Origin: Arthrobacter sp042667405 | GTDB taxonomy: Bacteria > Actinomycetota > Actinomycetes > Actinomycetales > Micrococcaceae | Direction of reading: 5' to 3' | DNA: 64,000 bases | Assembly: GCF_042667405.1 (NCBI RefSeq) | Contig: NZ_JBHVAL010000001.1 | Coordinates: 62,001-126,000 of the forward strand | Shown here: one piece after another, positions 34,879 through 43,522 of the stretch | Layout: each line of letters starts with the position of its first letter | Position numbering within the stretch: the stretch's first letter is position 1 | Made by a program: the position numbers and the translations under genes | The notes under the pieces: generated by a model | The model's input: the letters and a program-made list of their open reading frames with translations, nothing else | Told to the model about the DNA's origin: nothing | Database searches by the model: none

Positions 34879-35448
34879 ATGTGCGCTGACCCTATTCAAG
34901 TTGAGCTAGTTAGTAAGCCATGGTGGGACGCTCCTCTACCTATCCTCGCCATCCTAATATCGGTGGCAACGTTGCTCTACACATGGTGGTCGAGGCGATC
35001 TGACCGCGCGAGCCTGAGAGTCACTGGTTCCAAGCGGCTAACAAACCGTGGTTCCCGACAGGACAACTTAGCTGTAATTGCAACCAATCTGGGCTATACG
35101 GGGACTACCGTCGTGGACGGAGTGCACATTCGGATTGGGAGGACGGGCGCTTTTCAGCCTTCCAGCCATGTTGACGGTCAGGAGCCTCCTCAAACACTTG
35201 CCCCAGGGGCGTCTATGAAGTTTGTCCTTTCTACCAAGGAGCTGGCGGAGCATCTAGTCAGTCAAGGCAGAAAACCGAAACAGACGAAACCAATCGCTAC
35301 TACCGGACGCAAACACTACCGCGGCAAATGGGACAAAGAGGCCATGGAGGTGCTCGTTAACTCCTACAAGCTGCTGAAAGAGGAAGCGGAAAAACGGAAC
35401 CCCAAGCTATCTCTAGGGCAGAGAATCAGAAGCCTATGGCCGTTATGA
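34879..35448 (+). CDS. small single-TM protein with cytosolic-type domain
   Basis: This 189-residue protein has one TM helix, LPILAILISVATLLYTWW, then a stop-transfer SRRSDRAS and a beta-rich domain (LAVIATNLGYTGTTVVDGVHIRIG). The tail is very basic. The family is not recognised. TAAAGT lies eight bases before ATG 34879. A longer in-frame TTG start at 34795 would give an odd Cys-rich N-terminus. Confidence 0.6.
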   Translation: MCADPIQVELVSKPWWDAPLPILAILISVATLLYTWWSRRSDRASLRVTGSKRLTNRGSRQDNLAVIATNLGYTGTTVVDGVHIRIGRTGAFQPSSHVDGQEPPQTLAPGASMKFVLSTKELAEHLVSQGRKPKQTKPIATTGRKHYRGKWDKEAMEVLVNSYKLLKEEAEKRNPKLSLGQRIRSLWPL

Positions 35449-35559
35449 GTCACCGCCCAGCAACTAGCGATTGACACTTTGACGCGCTTACTATGGCCCT
35501 TGGGTTGGTCCCGGCTGACTACAAACCCATCGTCATCCGCACCGCCCCTTAACACCCGA

Positions 35560-35594
35560 AACAGCCCCACCCTCGGAAAGAGGATGGGGCTGTT
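35560..35594. terminator. hairpin terminator in prophage cargo block
   Basis: AACAGCCCCA pairs with TGGGGCTGTT, with an inner CCTC/GAGG stem and a short loop. It lies 110 bases after the gene that ends at 35448. The rest of the 35449-35690 gap holds a TAATAT box at 35605-35610, eight bases before an alternative ATG at 35619. Confidence 0.65.
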
Positions 35595-35690
35595 CCATGA
35601 CACGTAATATTTCCTGTCATGGCATGGGGAACAATGCCGGTCTTATCTAGCCCTTACACTGGCCTTTTGACCACGGGACAGGGGATTGTG

Positions 35691-35948
35691 ATGGGTAAGG
35701 GCAAACGAGTAAAAGACCTCCGGGCAGCAAAGATTGATGCGCGGAACGCTGATCTAGCTCGGCGGCGAACGGAACCTGCGGCAATTCAAGCGCTTTGTCC
35801 TGTCACCGACACGTACGTTGACACCGGAATCGGCGCTGACGTAGTCTCCTACCACGGGAACAACAAGATCTCTGGAGCCCGTTTCGAATGCTCGGCGTGC
35901 GGTGAAATGCATCTCTGGGATGAGGATGCCGCAGTCCTCAATAACTGA
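35691..35948 (+). CDS. small hypothetical protein with Cys pair
   Basis: This 85-residue protein starts MGKGKRVKDLRAAKIDARNAD (basic helix) and ends with FECSACGEMHLWDEDAAVL, a C-x-x-C half of a zinc ribbon. Another Cys (ALCPVTD) lies earlier. ATG 35691 follows GGGGA. ATG 35619, which adds 24 residues, has the leaderless TAATAT signal and cannot be excluded. Confidence 0.55.
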   Translation: MGKGKRVKDLRAAKIDARNADLARRRTEPAAIQALCPVTDTYVDTGIGADVVSYHGNNKISGARFECSACGEMHLWDEDAAVLNN

Positions 35949-36002
35949 GATGCCCTAAGCCTTATGATTAGCTTCAAATCCGCTTCACTCCTTGGGGGAC
36001 CC

Positions 36003-36719
36003 GTGCGCCGCAATCTCTTCCTGACTGCCTTACTGGCAATAACCGCCGCCATCTCGACCGGATGCGCAGCAACCCCGCCGCCCGTGTCTGACAAGGTAGC
36101 CGAGTACTACGCTCAGAACACTGCCGTGGCGACTCCAACGAAAGACACGCGCCCATTGGCCGTGTTCATCGGTGACTCCTACACGCAAGGCGTGGGTGCC
36201 TCATCATCTCCGAACAAATGGGTGGAAGTTCTCGCAGCCGAATCCAATCTCGCCTACGTAAACCTTGGCAAGGGTGGCACGGGCTATGTATCGACCTCTG
36301 GGCCTTCTGGATGCGGGCTGTCTTTCTGCCCTGCGTACAAGGCAATGGTGCAGCAGGGCCTCGCTGAGAAGGATGTCACATACTTCGTCGTTTCCGGTGG
36401 TCAGAACGACTTTGATGACTTCAAGAAGGATCCGGCTGCGGTCACGGCAGCCATCGACGATGTCTACCAAACTATCCGCAACGCCCTCCCCAACGTGAAG
36501 ATCATCGCGGTTGGACCGTCAACCCCGTGGGGTATTGATCCTATGGTTCTGGGTGTGGACAAGGCTGTCCAGGCAGCATCCGCGAAGGTTGGTGCAACTT
36601 ACGTCAGCTTGATTGACCCGCCAGCATTCACGCCCGCGATGATCGCCAAGGATAAGACACACGTCACTGATGCAGGTCACGCGGCCATAGCGGAGCGCGT
36701 CGCTACCGCGCTCCGCTAA
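36003..36719 (+). CDS. SGNH/GDSL-hydrolase lipoprotein
   Basis: This protein of about 238 residues has a signal RRNLFLTALLAITAAISTGC with a lipobox Cys. The SGNH block I motif FIGDSYTQGVGAS carries the catalytic Ser. GGQNDFDD is block III, and HVTDAGHAAI holds the catalytic His and Asp. It should be an esterase or deacetylase on the outer face of the membrane. GTG 36003 follows GGGGGA, and TATGAT (35963-35968) could be its -10. It converges on a phage tail gene with the same fold after nine bases. Confidence 0.8.
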   Translation: MRRNLFLTALLAITAAISTGCAATPPPVSDKVAEYYAQNTAVATPTKDTRPLAVFIGDSYTQGVGASSSPNKWVEVLAAESNLAYVNLGKGGTGYVSTSGPSGCGLSFCPAYKAMVQQGLAEKDVTYFVVSGGQNDFDDFKKDPAAVTAAIDDVYQTIRNALPNVKIIAVGPSTPWGIDPMVLGVDKAVQAASAKVGATYVSLIDPPAFTPAMIAKDKTHVTDAGHAAIAERVATALR

Positions 36720-36728
36720 GCCACGACG

Positions 36729-38366
36729 CTACGGCAGTTCGCTCACCCGGATGTCGTCCCAACGCTGAGCGTTGGTTGTCGGGTAGGCCGCGAAGCCAAA
36801 CTTCGTACCGCTCATCGCTGGAACCGTTCCGTTGTAGTACTCAGTGCCGTTGACCTTCACAATGCAGTTAGTGCCGTTCAGCGTGACTTCGTAGACGTTT
36901 CCTGCCGCCACGGTATAGCCCATCGTTGTGATGTCAGTGTTGACGTTTCCAACGCGGGAACGCAGGATCTTTCCACTGATGATCAGGTACTCAGCAGTGC
37001 TGGTGTAACGCATGACGAGCTGGGCGCTCGTTCCGCCAACAGTCTTGAGTGTGGCCTTCACAGCCGCGTTTGAAGATCCCGCATCGGCAATGGCAAAGAT
37101 CTCACCACCTGTTGGGTTCAGAGCCGCGGCTCCGCTCTCCACCGTCGCCGTTCCCGCGCCAGCACCAGACCAAGCCTTGCCACCAATAGGTGTTGTGGTG
37201 GAGTACAGTGCACCATCGGCACGGTTGAACGTGTCCTCAAGGTAGATCGAGGGGGCGTTCTCAGTGTCATCGCCTATGAGCGTTCCCCACTGATCGTTGA
37301 ATCCCAGCGCCTTGAGCTTTTCGTAGATCGCCCTTCCGATTCGCCGGTATCCCTCAGCGGTGAAGTGCAATCCGTCCGACAGTAAGGACGGGGGAACCGC
37401 CCCTACCGCAATTGCATCCATGTCCGCTTGCGTTGGGGTGATGCCAGCCTGCGCGAGGACAGCGGTCGAGGACAGATACTTGCGGATGTTCAGGAACCGG
37501 TCTCCGAATGCAGCCAGGAGCTGCGCATCCATGGCGGCGCGTGAAGCCTCGTTGCCATTGGAAAGGCCCAAGACGATCCAGCGCTTCTTGAACGCCTTCA
37601 GCTTCCGAATGGATGCTTTCTCCCGGGCGATGATCGTGGTGGCATCGGACGTGCCGTCATTGGTTCCCCACCACATCACCTTCGTGTTCCCGCGGCGTTC
37701 CCGCATTGCCTGTGTGGTGACTTCGGCAGGTTCGGGGACGCTCACGGCGGAGCCGGCAGCGGTTCGGGTGAAGGAATACACTCCAGCGTTGAGGCTAAGA
37801 GATCCCCTGACTCCTGCGATGTCTACGGGGTTCAGGCCGCGCCCGCCTGTGACCCCGTCTTGCAGTAAGGGGGCCACAGCGACGCCAGTGTCTGACGATT
37901 TCAAGGTGACAACCACCGGGCCGCTGGCGGGGATCGATCCGCCCGCGACTGTGGCCAACCATGGCACACCGCCAACGCGGCCCACGATGGTGGCCGAGGT
38001 CTCTCCGCCGACACCCAGGTTGTTGACCGTGCACGGCTTCGAATATGCGCCAGTGATAATTTCCTGCAGGACAGCGGGCCATGAGAGCCCATTGCCACCA
38101 GCACCAGCCGTGAGCGAATCGCCTTCACCGTCCACGTCAGGGCCGGAAATCATCGCGAATCCGTCCAGCGCTTCGTAGATGTCATCGACGTCTGTCGCGG
38201 AGTTGGCTATTGCCGCGGCAATAGCGGCCTGGATGCCGGGAGCGTCGGGGCCATAAGTGGCATTAAGTGCCGTGTCTTGGAGGCGGTCCGGGAGGTTCAC
38301 GTCTCGGATGTTCAGGCTGTCAGGGACGTTGTTATTCTCGTCCGCGGAGATGAGTCTGTTGACCAT
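36729..38366 (-). CDS. tail-associated SGNH hydrolase with C-terminal beta domain
   Basis: This 545-residue protein begins with a phage-type N-terminus (~1-55). A SGNH hydrolase domain follows: block I reads VDGEGDSLTAGAGG, GTNDGTS is block III-like, and DGLHFTAEGYRRIG holds the His/Asp. From about residue 385 a beta-sandwich domain of laminin-G/LamG type runs to the end (EDTFNRADGALYSTTTPIGG). It is the last gene of the tail/lysis group and probably deacylates host surface polymers during adsorption. Confidence 0.72.
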   Translation of the reverse strand: MVNRLISADENNNVPDSLNIRDVNLPDRLQDTALNATYGPDAPGIQAAIAAAIANSATDVDDIYEALDGFAMISGPDVDGEGDSLTAGAGGNGLSWPAVLQEIITGAYSKPCTVNNLGVGGETSATIVGRVGGVPWLATVAGGSIPASGPVVVTLKSSDTGVAVAPLLQDGVTGGRGLNPVDIAGVRGSLSLNAGVYSFTRTAAGSAVSVPEPAEVTTQAMRERRGNTKVMWWGTNDGTSDATTIIAREKASIRKLKAFKKRWIVLGLSNGNEASRAAMDAQLLAAFGDRFLNIRKYLSSTAVLAQAGITPTQADMDAIAVGAVPPSLLSDGLHFTAEGYRRIGRAIYEKLKALGFNDQWGTLIGDDTENAPSIYLEDTFNRADGALYSTTTPIGGKAWSGAGAGTATVESGAAALNPTGGEIFAIADAGSSNAAVKATLKTVGGTSAQLVMRYTSTAEYLIISGKILRSRVGNVNTDITTMGYTVAAGNVYEVTLNGTNCIVKVNGTEYYNGTVPAMSGTKFGFAAYPTTNAQRWDDIRVSELP

Positions 38367-38372
38367 GGGCGG

Positions 38373-38645
38373 TCATTCTCCAATCAGGTAGTAGCCGGGG
38401 TCAGCAGGGTCAGCAGTGAACGCGGGACCCGCGAAGTAGTAGTAGCCGGGGTTGAGCGGGTCTTCTGAGAGGCCCGGTCCGCCTGCGCCTGCGTTGATCT
38501 TTGCCTCAGCGATACCGAGACGCCCGATGGTTGAAGCGTGCAGGTCTTGATCTGTTTGCGCGTTAGCCCGGATTGCGTTGTCACCGTTTTTGATCAGGTC
38601 AGACCCGGACGGTTTGATGAACCCTAACGGGGTTGTTTCAGCCAC
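38373..38645 (-). CDS. small tail-tip/fibre-type protein
   Basis: This 90-residue protein starts MAETTPLGFIKPSGSDLIKNGDNAIRANA (N-terminal part of many actinophage tail proteins) and ends with two copies of the pattern Dp-x-x-P-G-Y-Y (DPLNPGYYYF, DPADPGYYLI). The GTG start has a perfect AGGAGG. It is followed after six bases by the SGNH tail gene. The function is inferred from the context. Confidence 0.6.
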   Translation of the reverse strand: MAETTPLGFIKPSGSDLIKNGDNAIRANAQTDQDLHASTIGRLGIAEAKINAGAGGPGLSEDPLNPGYYYFAGPAFTADPADPGYYLIGE

Positions 38646-38663
38646 GCGGGCCTCCTAAAACAA

Positions 38664-38695
38664 AGGGGCAGGACCACGGATGCGTGGCCCCGCCC
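38664..38695 (-). terminator. imperfect hairpin after holin gene
   Basis: CCACG/CGTGG is extended by imperfect GGGC...GCCC pairing in the gap after the holin gene. There is no clear T run on the minus strand. Confidence 0.35.
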
Positions 38696-38709
38696 AACAA
38701 ACAGGGGGA

Positions 38710-38976
38710 TCAGTTGGTCTGCTTTGGCTCGGCACCAAGACCAAGCCGCGTCAACCACTCATTCACAAACGGGACCGCCATCACCCGAGTCACCGCAGCG
38801 CTAACCACCAAAGCAGTCAGGCCCGCACCAGTAGCAGCCTCCGGGCTCTCATTCGTCACCGCCGTGTACAGAACAGGAGCAGCAGCCGCAGCACCACCAA
38901 TGAACGCCAACCCAGTACGCACCGTAGCCCGCCACGGATAACGAGTCTGAGAAGTCTCAGCAACATGATCAGCCAT
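38710..38976 (-). CDS. holin-like membrane protein
   Basis: This 88-residue protein has two hydrophobic segments (TGLAFIGGAAAAAPVLYTAV and TGAGLTALVVSAAVTRVMAV) and short polar ends, the usual plan of a class II holin. It starts in a TAATG overlap with the endolysin gene. The position after the endolysin supports a lysis role. Confidence 0.7.
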   Translation of the reverse strand: MADHVAETSQTRYPWRATVRTGLAFIGGAAAAAPVLYTAVTNESPEAATGAGLTALVVSAAVTRVMAVPFVNEWLTRLGLGAEPKQTN

Positions 38977-39755
38977 TACTTCACGTCCTCCCCGCCAATA
39001 GTCACCGTGAGCTGCGAACCCTTCACCGCATCCTCAAACGCCTTACGCACAGCCCCCGGATCAACCTTCAAAGCCTCAGCCATCGCCGGCAGAACTTTGT
39101 CCTGCAAATTCTCAAGCATCGTCACACCATCAGCAGTGTCCTGAATCCACGCCACCTTCACCCCGTCACGAATCACAGGGAAGAACGCCGTCCGCCGGGG
39201 GATGTCATCAATGAGCTTCTGAATGGAAGCCCCATACAGCATCGACTTGCCCCCATCAATGAGAGCTTCTTTCACAGCAGTGAGCAGCTTGCGGTCATCG
39301 TCGTTGAACATGTCGTCCTCTTCTTGCGGTTGCGGGGTTACTTCCCCGGCGTATTCGATGGTGGCCCCGACCTCGACAACACGCACAGTCTCAATGTCCT
39401 CGGACCAGCCAAGGTATGTGAGCGGCAAACCCCAATAGGCGTAATAGCCCATCAGGTCAGCGAGGTTAGGGTGATGATGCGGCACCGTAGACGGGTCGCT
39501 AGTGGAATAGATCGAACCGTCAGGGGCGCTCAACACCACATGCCCCAGAGGTTCGTCCTTCATGAAGAACCACAAAGGGGTCCAGACACCACGCGGCGGC
39601 AGCTCTCCGGGGTGCTTGAACTTCGCGTTCGCCCACCCCGCCGTAGCGGACGGGTAAACGCCAGGGTAAATCCCGAACGCCTCACGAACGTACTGCAAGC
39701 ACCAGCCCGGCCTGCACGGAATGTTCGGGTCAGGGTGCCTCAACTGTTTAGCCAT
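38976..39755 (-). CDS. endolysin (CHAP-like N-terminal domain)
   Basis: This 259-residue protein begins with CRPGWCLQYVREAFG (nucleophile Cys candidate), followed by GHVVLSAPDG (His candidate) and YYAYWGLPLTYLGWSED. This resembles the CHAP-type peptidase or amidase heads of actinophage endolysins. From ~150 a helical C-terminal part follows (EEDDMFNDDDRKLLTAVKEAL). No SH3 or LysM repeats are visible. The gene lies between the membrane proteins and the holin. Confidence 0.75.
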   Translation of the reverse strand: MAKQLRHPDPNIPCRPGWCLQYVREAFGIYPGVYPSATAGWANAKFKHPGELPPRGVWTPLWFFMKDEPLGHVVLSAPDGSIYSTSDPSTVPHHHPNLADLMGYYAYWGLPLTYLGWSEDIETVRVVEVGATIEYAGEVTPQPQEEDDMFNDDDRKLLTAVKEALIDGGKSMLYGASIQKLIDDIPRRTAFFPVIRDGVKVAWIQDTADGVTMLENLQDKVLPAMAEALKVDPGAVRKAFEDAVKGSQLTVTIGGEDVK

Positions 39756-39767
39756 GACGGCTCCTAC

Positions 39768-40127
39768 TCATTCCGCTTCTTGATGCTCAAGATGTTCTTC
39801 GATAAGCGAAGGATCGAAGTGAGCCATAAGAGACTTAGGAATCGACGGCATAGGCGGCTTCGAACCACCACGCGCCCACAACACCATCCGCTCAATGAAG
39901 TTGATAGCCGTAGTGAAAGACTTCTCAAGAACCCCAAAACGGTTCTCCAAGTCATCGTTCCGCTTCTCCAAACCCTCAATACGATCAATGAGGTGCTGCG
40001 AAAACGTCACCGCTGACTGTTCTTTGCTGACCTTCTTGGAAGACCTTGATGCGATTACCGAAACAACAATGGTCGCGCCCGCCGTGATCAGCAGGCCGAG
40101 AAGGGTTACGAGTTGTTCTGCTGTCAT
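39768..40127 (-). CDS. membrane protein with coiled coil (lysis cassette)
   Basis: This 119-residue protein has one N-terminal membrane helix (TLLGLLITAGATIVVSVIA) followed by a coiled coil (LIDRIEGLEKRNDDLENRFGVLEK). Such small proteins stand beside endolysins in many actinophages as second holin or spanin-like partners. It overlaps the gene before it by ATGA. Confidence 0.65.
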   Translation of the reverse strand: MTAEQLVTLLGLLITAGATIVVSVIASRSSKKVSKEQSAVTFSQHLIDRIEGLEKRNDDLENRFGVLEKSFTTAINFIERMVLWARGGSKPPMPSIPKSLMAHFDPSLIEEHLEHQEAE

Positions 40128-40549
40128 AGTTTCGGCTTCCTAATGCAACGGTCGTGGTCGCCTTGCATGCCCGCGACAATCGCAACGGCCCCCGAAATCA
40201 ACAAGAAAATAAAGACCGTAAACAGCCCTTGGATTGGTGCGCCTGCGAGGACGCCGATGAGGTAGAGGAAACCGAAGGCCATGGGCGCACCGGAGAGGGC
40301 GGCGAATGAGCAGGAGTCCTTGCCTCGTGGCCTGATGCAGCCTACGAACGCGAGCAACCCGGCGACGATCCAGACAAGGCCGAGCAGGTTCCCGTATTCG
40401 CCGATCCAGGCGAGGGCTACCCTGCGTGCAGGGGATGCTTCCATGAACAGGTACGAGTACCCGACGAATAGGTAGACGACTCCGAACAAGAGTTGGAATG
40501 AGCCGCGTCGTCCGTTTACTCGGCGTTGGGCGTTGAGTGTTTTGCGCAT
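40124..40549 (-). CDS. four-TM membrane protein
   Basis: This 141-residue protein has four hydrophobic segments with a basic N-terminus (MRKTLNAQRRVNGRRG) and a basic C-terminus. It is the first gene of the lysis group. A holin role is possible because of its position, but not shown. Confidence 0.6.
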   Translation of the reverse strand: MRKTLNAQRRVNGRRGSFQLLFGVVYLFVGYSYLFMEASPARRVALAWIGEYGNLLGLVWIVAGLLAFVGCIRPRGKDSCSFAALSGAPMAFGFLYLIGVLAGAPIQGLFTVFIFLLISGAVAIVAGMQGDHDRCIRKPKL

Positions 40550-40627
40550 GGTGGCCCCCCAATGGGCGTAGAGTTTGTGTCACCCATCCGGGCGAGCCTC
40601 CTTAACAGGCTTGAGACGGTTCGGGTA

Positions 40628-40659
40628 GTGTGGCCCCTGCCTAGCCGCGGGGGCCACAC
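40628..40659 (-). terminator. hairpin between minor tail gene and lysis cassette
   Basis: GTGTGGCCCC pairs with GGGGCCACAC across a 12-base loop, 11 bases after the stop of the minor tail gene. There is no T run on the minus strand, so termination may be partial. Confidence 0.6.
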
Positions 40660-40670
40660 GATTTAGATTG

Positions 40671-41249
40671 TTAGGAGTTCCACGACATCATCGAGAGTGG
40701 GAACACGAGCGACCCGACCGACTGGGTGGGGACGTTCACGAGGAAGTAAATTTTGATCTGCCCAGCAGGCGTAACCCACACATTCACCTGATATGCGTTC
40801 GTCAGGATCACGAACGGCTCACTGTAGGTTTTAGGGGCGTACTCAACCGGGAACGTCGCCAGAGTGTACTCAGTGTTCGCCAGATACGTGATCGGTACGG
40901 CGTTCGCCAGAGCGCCAGAAAGGGACACGCGCCTGCCGTTACGCGACACCGACGCGGGCCTGAGCGCATCCAGGAACCACGTCCCCGCCTGCCTGTAATT
41001 CGATGTGAACGACAACGTCACCGGGGCTTTAGGTAGCCACACAGTGCCGTCCCAAATATCGAACGGCTGCCCCTCAAGATCAAGGCGCTGCACCCGCAAC
41101 CCAACATACTTCGTCAACGCATCACGCTGAGCCTGCGAAGAAACACGCACAGCACCAGGAACCTGCTTGAACGCATTCGCATAATCATCAGTCGGGTTAT
41201 ACGGGTCACTGTTCGTCGGAACCGTCACACCGTTTTCAAGAGTCTGCAC
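40671..41249 (-). CDS. minor tail protein
   Basis: This 192-residue protein has an N-terminal segment (NSDPYNPTDDYANAFKQVPGAVRVSSQAQRDAL in part) typical of actinophage minor tail proteins, then beta strands. I chose GTG 41249, which overlaps the stop before it as TAGTG. Length and place between the large minor tail gene and the lysis genes support the role. No enzymatic motif is visible. Confidence 0.65.
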   Translation of the reverse strand: MQTLENGVTVPTNSDPYNPTDDYANAFKQVPGAVRVSSQAQRDALTKYVGLRVQRLDLEGQPFDIWDGTVWLPKAPVTLSFTSNYRQAGTWFLDALRPASVSRNGRRVSLSGALANAVPITYLANTEYTLATFPVEYAPKTYSEPFVILTNAYQVNVWVTPAGQIKIYFLVNVPTQSVGSLVFPLSMMSWNS

Positions 41250-42208
41250 TAAGCGCTCCAATCAAGTTCGATTTGACCCGCCAAAGGGTCACTAAGTCGG
41301 CTTGTCCAGCCGGTGTACGGGTCACCCGCCAAACTCACGCCACCACCAGCGGCAAGAGTCGCCGCGATCCCGTTGAAAGCGGGGTGCGCGTTGGGGATGT
41401 TCACCCATGACGGCTGCTGACCGGCAACCACGCTGATGTCGAAAGGGCCGGCGACGCGGTTCACGTCACCAGCGGGGCGGGCCTGCGACGTATGCGCATA
41501 CAAATGGATCGTGGCCCCGGAGTTGTAAGAACCAACAGCCAACCGTTGCGGCACCCTAAACCGGATCGCAGTCACCGTCTTACCCTGCAAAGCAGGACGC
41601 GGCGCCCCATAAAAAAACGAGCCCGTCAGCGTATAACCGCCATACGAACCCGAATAAACCTTCTCACCACCACCAGCCCAACGACCCCAACCACCAACAC
41701 CAAACGTGTCCGAAGCCGTAGCCGTCAACACCTCAGTGCCAGAAGCAACCACAGGCGGCGGCGGGGGAGGCGGCACAGGAGGAGGCGTGGTAACCTCGCC
41801 GATCTTCCCTAACACAGTCGGAACGCCCATCGTCCAAATCAACTGGACAGGATCACCGACCGCGTAATCAGACAACGCCCCAAGGTAACGCTTGGTCGCG
41901 TAGACCCCGCCGTTATCCCCAGACAGCACCAGCTCAACAACGCCAACGGCCATGATCTGACCACTAGAGGAACGCGGCTGATCTGTCACGCCAGACAACA
42001 CCACAGCTGAGGACTGACCGCGCCCCTCATTGATAATCCCAACAAGGATGTTCGCGCCCTGAACAGCTTGCGCAGGGTCAGCCCACCGAGCACCCAAAGG
42101 GTTGCCACCAACAACAGCCCACCAACGGGTGCCGTCATGCCAAGCCGTGCCCAGGCGGACAGAAAAACCATCAGCAGGGATCGACGCGAGCGTACTATCC
42201 AAAGCCAC
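41249..42208 (-). CDS. minor tail protein with poly-proline hinge
   Basis: This 319-residue protein has two beta-rich parts separated by a hinge of almost only proline (TTPPPVPPPPPPPVV, ~139-153). The C-terminal part (YGGYTLTGSFFYGAPRPAL, HLYAHTSQ) looks like a carbohydrate-binding jelly-roll. A role in host-surface contact is inferred. The next gene is coupled by TAGTG. Confidence 0.65.
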   Translation of the reverse strand: MALDSTLASIPADGFSVRLGTAWHDGTRWWAVVGGNPLGARWADPAQAVQGANILVGIINEGRGQSSAVVLSGVTDQPRSSSGQIMAVGVVELVLSGDNGGVYATKRYLGALSDYAVGDPVQLIWTMGVPTVLGKIGEVTTPPPVPPPPPPPVVASGTEVLTATASDTFGVGGWGRWAGGGEKVYSGSYGGYTLTGSFFYGAPRPALQGKTVTAIRFRVPQRLAVGSYNSGATIHLYAHTSQARPAGDVNRVAGPFDISVVAGQQPSWVNIPNAHPAFNGIAATLAAGGGVSLAGDPYTGWTSRLSDPLAGQIELDWSA

Positions 42209-42217
42209 AAGCGCCTC

Positions 42218-43513
42218 CTACGGCAGATCATCCCAAGACATTGACGGACCACGCCCCCACGTTGAAGGCATGCGGTCCCAAGTGAGCGGCGGCAATTCGC
42301 CGGTAAGGTTCTGCGCCCAGTCGGTTCGTTCGAGGGCGGCGATCACGTCGCCATAAGCACATGCAACAGTCAGCGAAGTTGAGCCAGGAACAGTGGACCC
42401 GGAACGGCGGATAGCGGTTATCTCGCCCGGGATCCAAGCCAACCTGCCATCGAACGGGCAACCAACCTCAATACGGTCACCAGCCTGCAACTCAGGACGC
42501 GGCACACACTCAACACTCAACTCCAACGCCAACGACGCAATGAACTGCTCCCGCAACTCGATCGCATACAACACAGCCGCCGCCGTAGACGTGATCATCT
42601 CCGAGGAATAGAGGTAAGGTTTCCTGCCATGATCCCCGCCATACTTGAGCGGCCCCGAATCAATATTCACAGCAGCCCTCACGGGGTTGCCGGTGCCTTC
42701 TTCCTTGCCCTCAACAACCCATCGGTTATACAGGCCGTCAGAAGACTGCTTACGTCGAACCTTGACTAGACCCTCGTTCGGGCCGACGCGCCATGCCACG
42801 GGGCCGTTGCGGGGGTAGATGTGCAGCTCGCCGTCGCCGCCCATGCGGTACCTGGCGCCAACCCGGCCCAGCAAATCCTGGATAGCCTCCAACCGTTCAC
42901 GGTCGAAAACAAGCTGCTGCGAGACAGGGATGTCAGTCACTCCCGCGTCAACCACAACAGGGAAATATGGGGAGGCAAGCCTGCGAGCCTCGCTGAGGAC
43001 TGTCGCCCCGATGCTTGGTGACTCAGGAGCCTCAAAACGGTCATCGTCAGGCTCAGCAGTTAGATCAACAGCCTCAAGCTTCACCACGCTGCGGGTGACT
43101 GCCACCCGGCGCTTGTGAGGTTCCAGTAACCCGTCAGGTTCCACATAGCCATACTCATCGATGACCCGGAACTCAGTCACCTCGTCAGGCTCATTCCCGG
43201 TCAAGCGGAACTTGCCGTAATTCACGGCGCCTGCACCACCCACACGGTAAATGACCTGCAACCTAGCACCAGTCACCGACAGCGCATCATCCAGCCGCCA
43301 AGCACCAAGACGCCCATCAGGATCCGCAACCGTCAGCGAAATCCGCTGCGACACCTTCACGTTGTCGCCAGCCTGATCCTCAAATGACCAATCGATGACA
43401 TCCAACGGCTCAGGCACAACCAACGAATCACCACGCCACGCCCACACCGTCAACGAATCAGCCGGCCTAGAACCCTCCAACGCATCCAACGACAACTCAT
43501 CAATCAGACGCAC
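42218..43513 (-). CDS. minor tail protein / tail hub (DUF5047-like)
   Basis: This 431-residue protein begins with VIDWSFEDQAGDNVKVSQRI, followed by DPDGRLGAWRLDDALSVTGA, a pattern seen in actinophage baseplate hub-like proteins. The middle is rich in beta strands with YRMGGDGELHIYPRNGPVAW. It follows the distal tail-like gene after nine bases. I name the family by resemblance only. Confidence 0.65.
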   Translation of the reverse strand: MRLIDELSLDALEGSRPADSLTVWAWRGDSLVVPEPLDVIDWSFEDQAGDNVKVSQRISLTVADPDGRLGAWRLDDALSVTGARLQVIYRVGGAGAVNYGKFRLTGNEPDEVTEFRVIDEYGYVEPDGLLEPHKRRVAVTRSVVKLEAVDLTAEPDDDRFEAPESPSIGATVLSEARRLASPYFPVVVDAGVTDIPVSQQLVFDRERLEAIQDLLGRVGARYRMGGDGELHIYPRNGPVAWRVGPNEGLVKVRRKQSSDGLYNRWVVEGKEEGTGNPVRAAVNIDSGPLKYGGDHGRKPYLYSSEMITSTAAAVLYAIELREQFIASLALELSVECVPRPELQAGDRIEVGCPFDGRLAWIPGEITAIRRSGSTVPGSTSLTVACAYGDVIAALERTDWAQNLTGELPPLTWDRMPSTWGRGPSMSWDDLP

Positions 43514-43522
43514 AAAAGGCTC

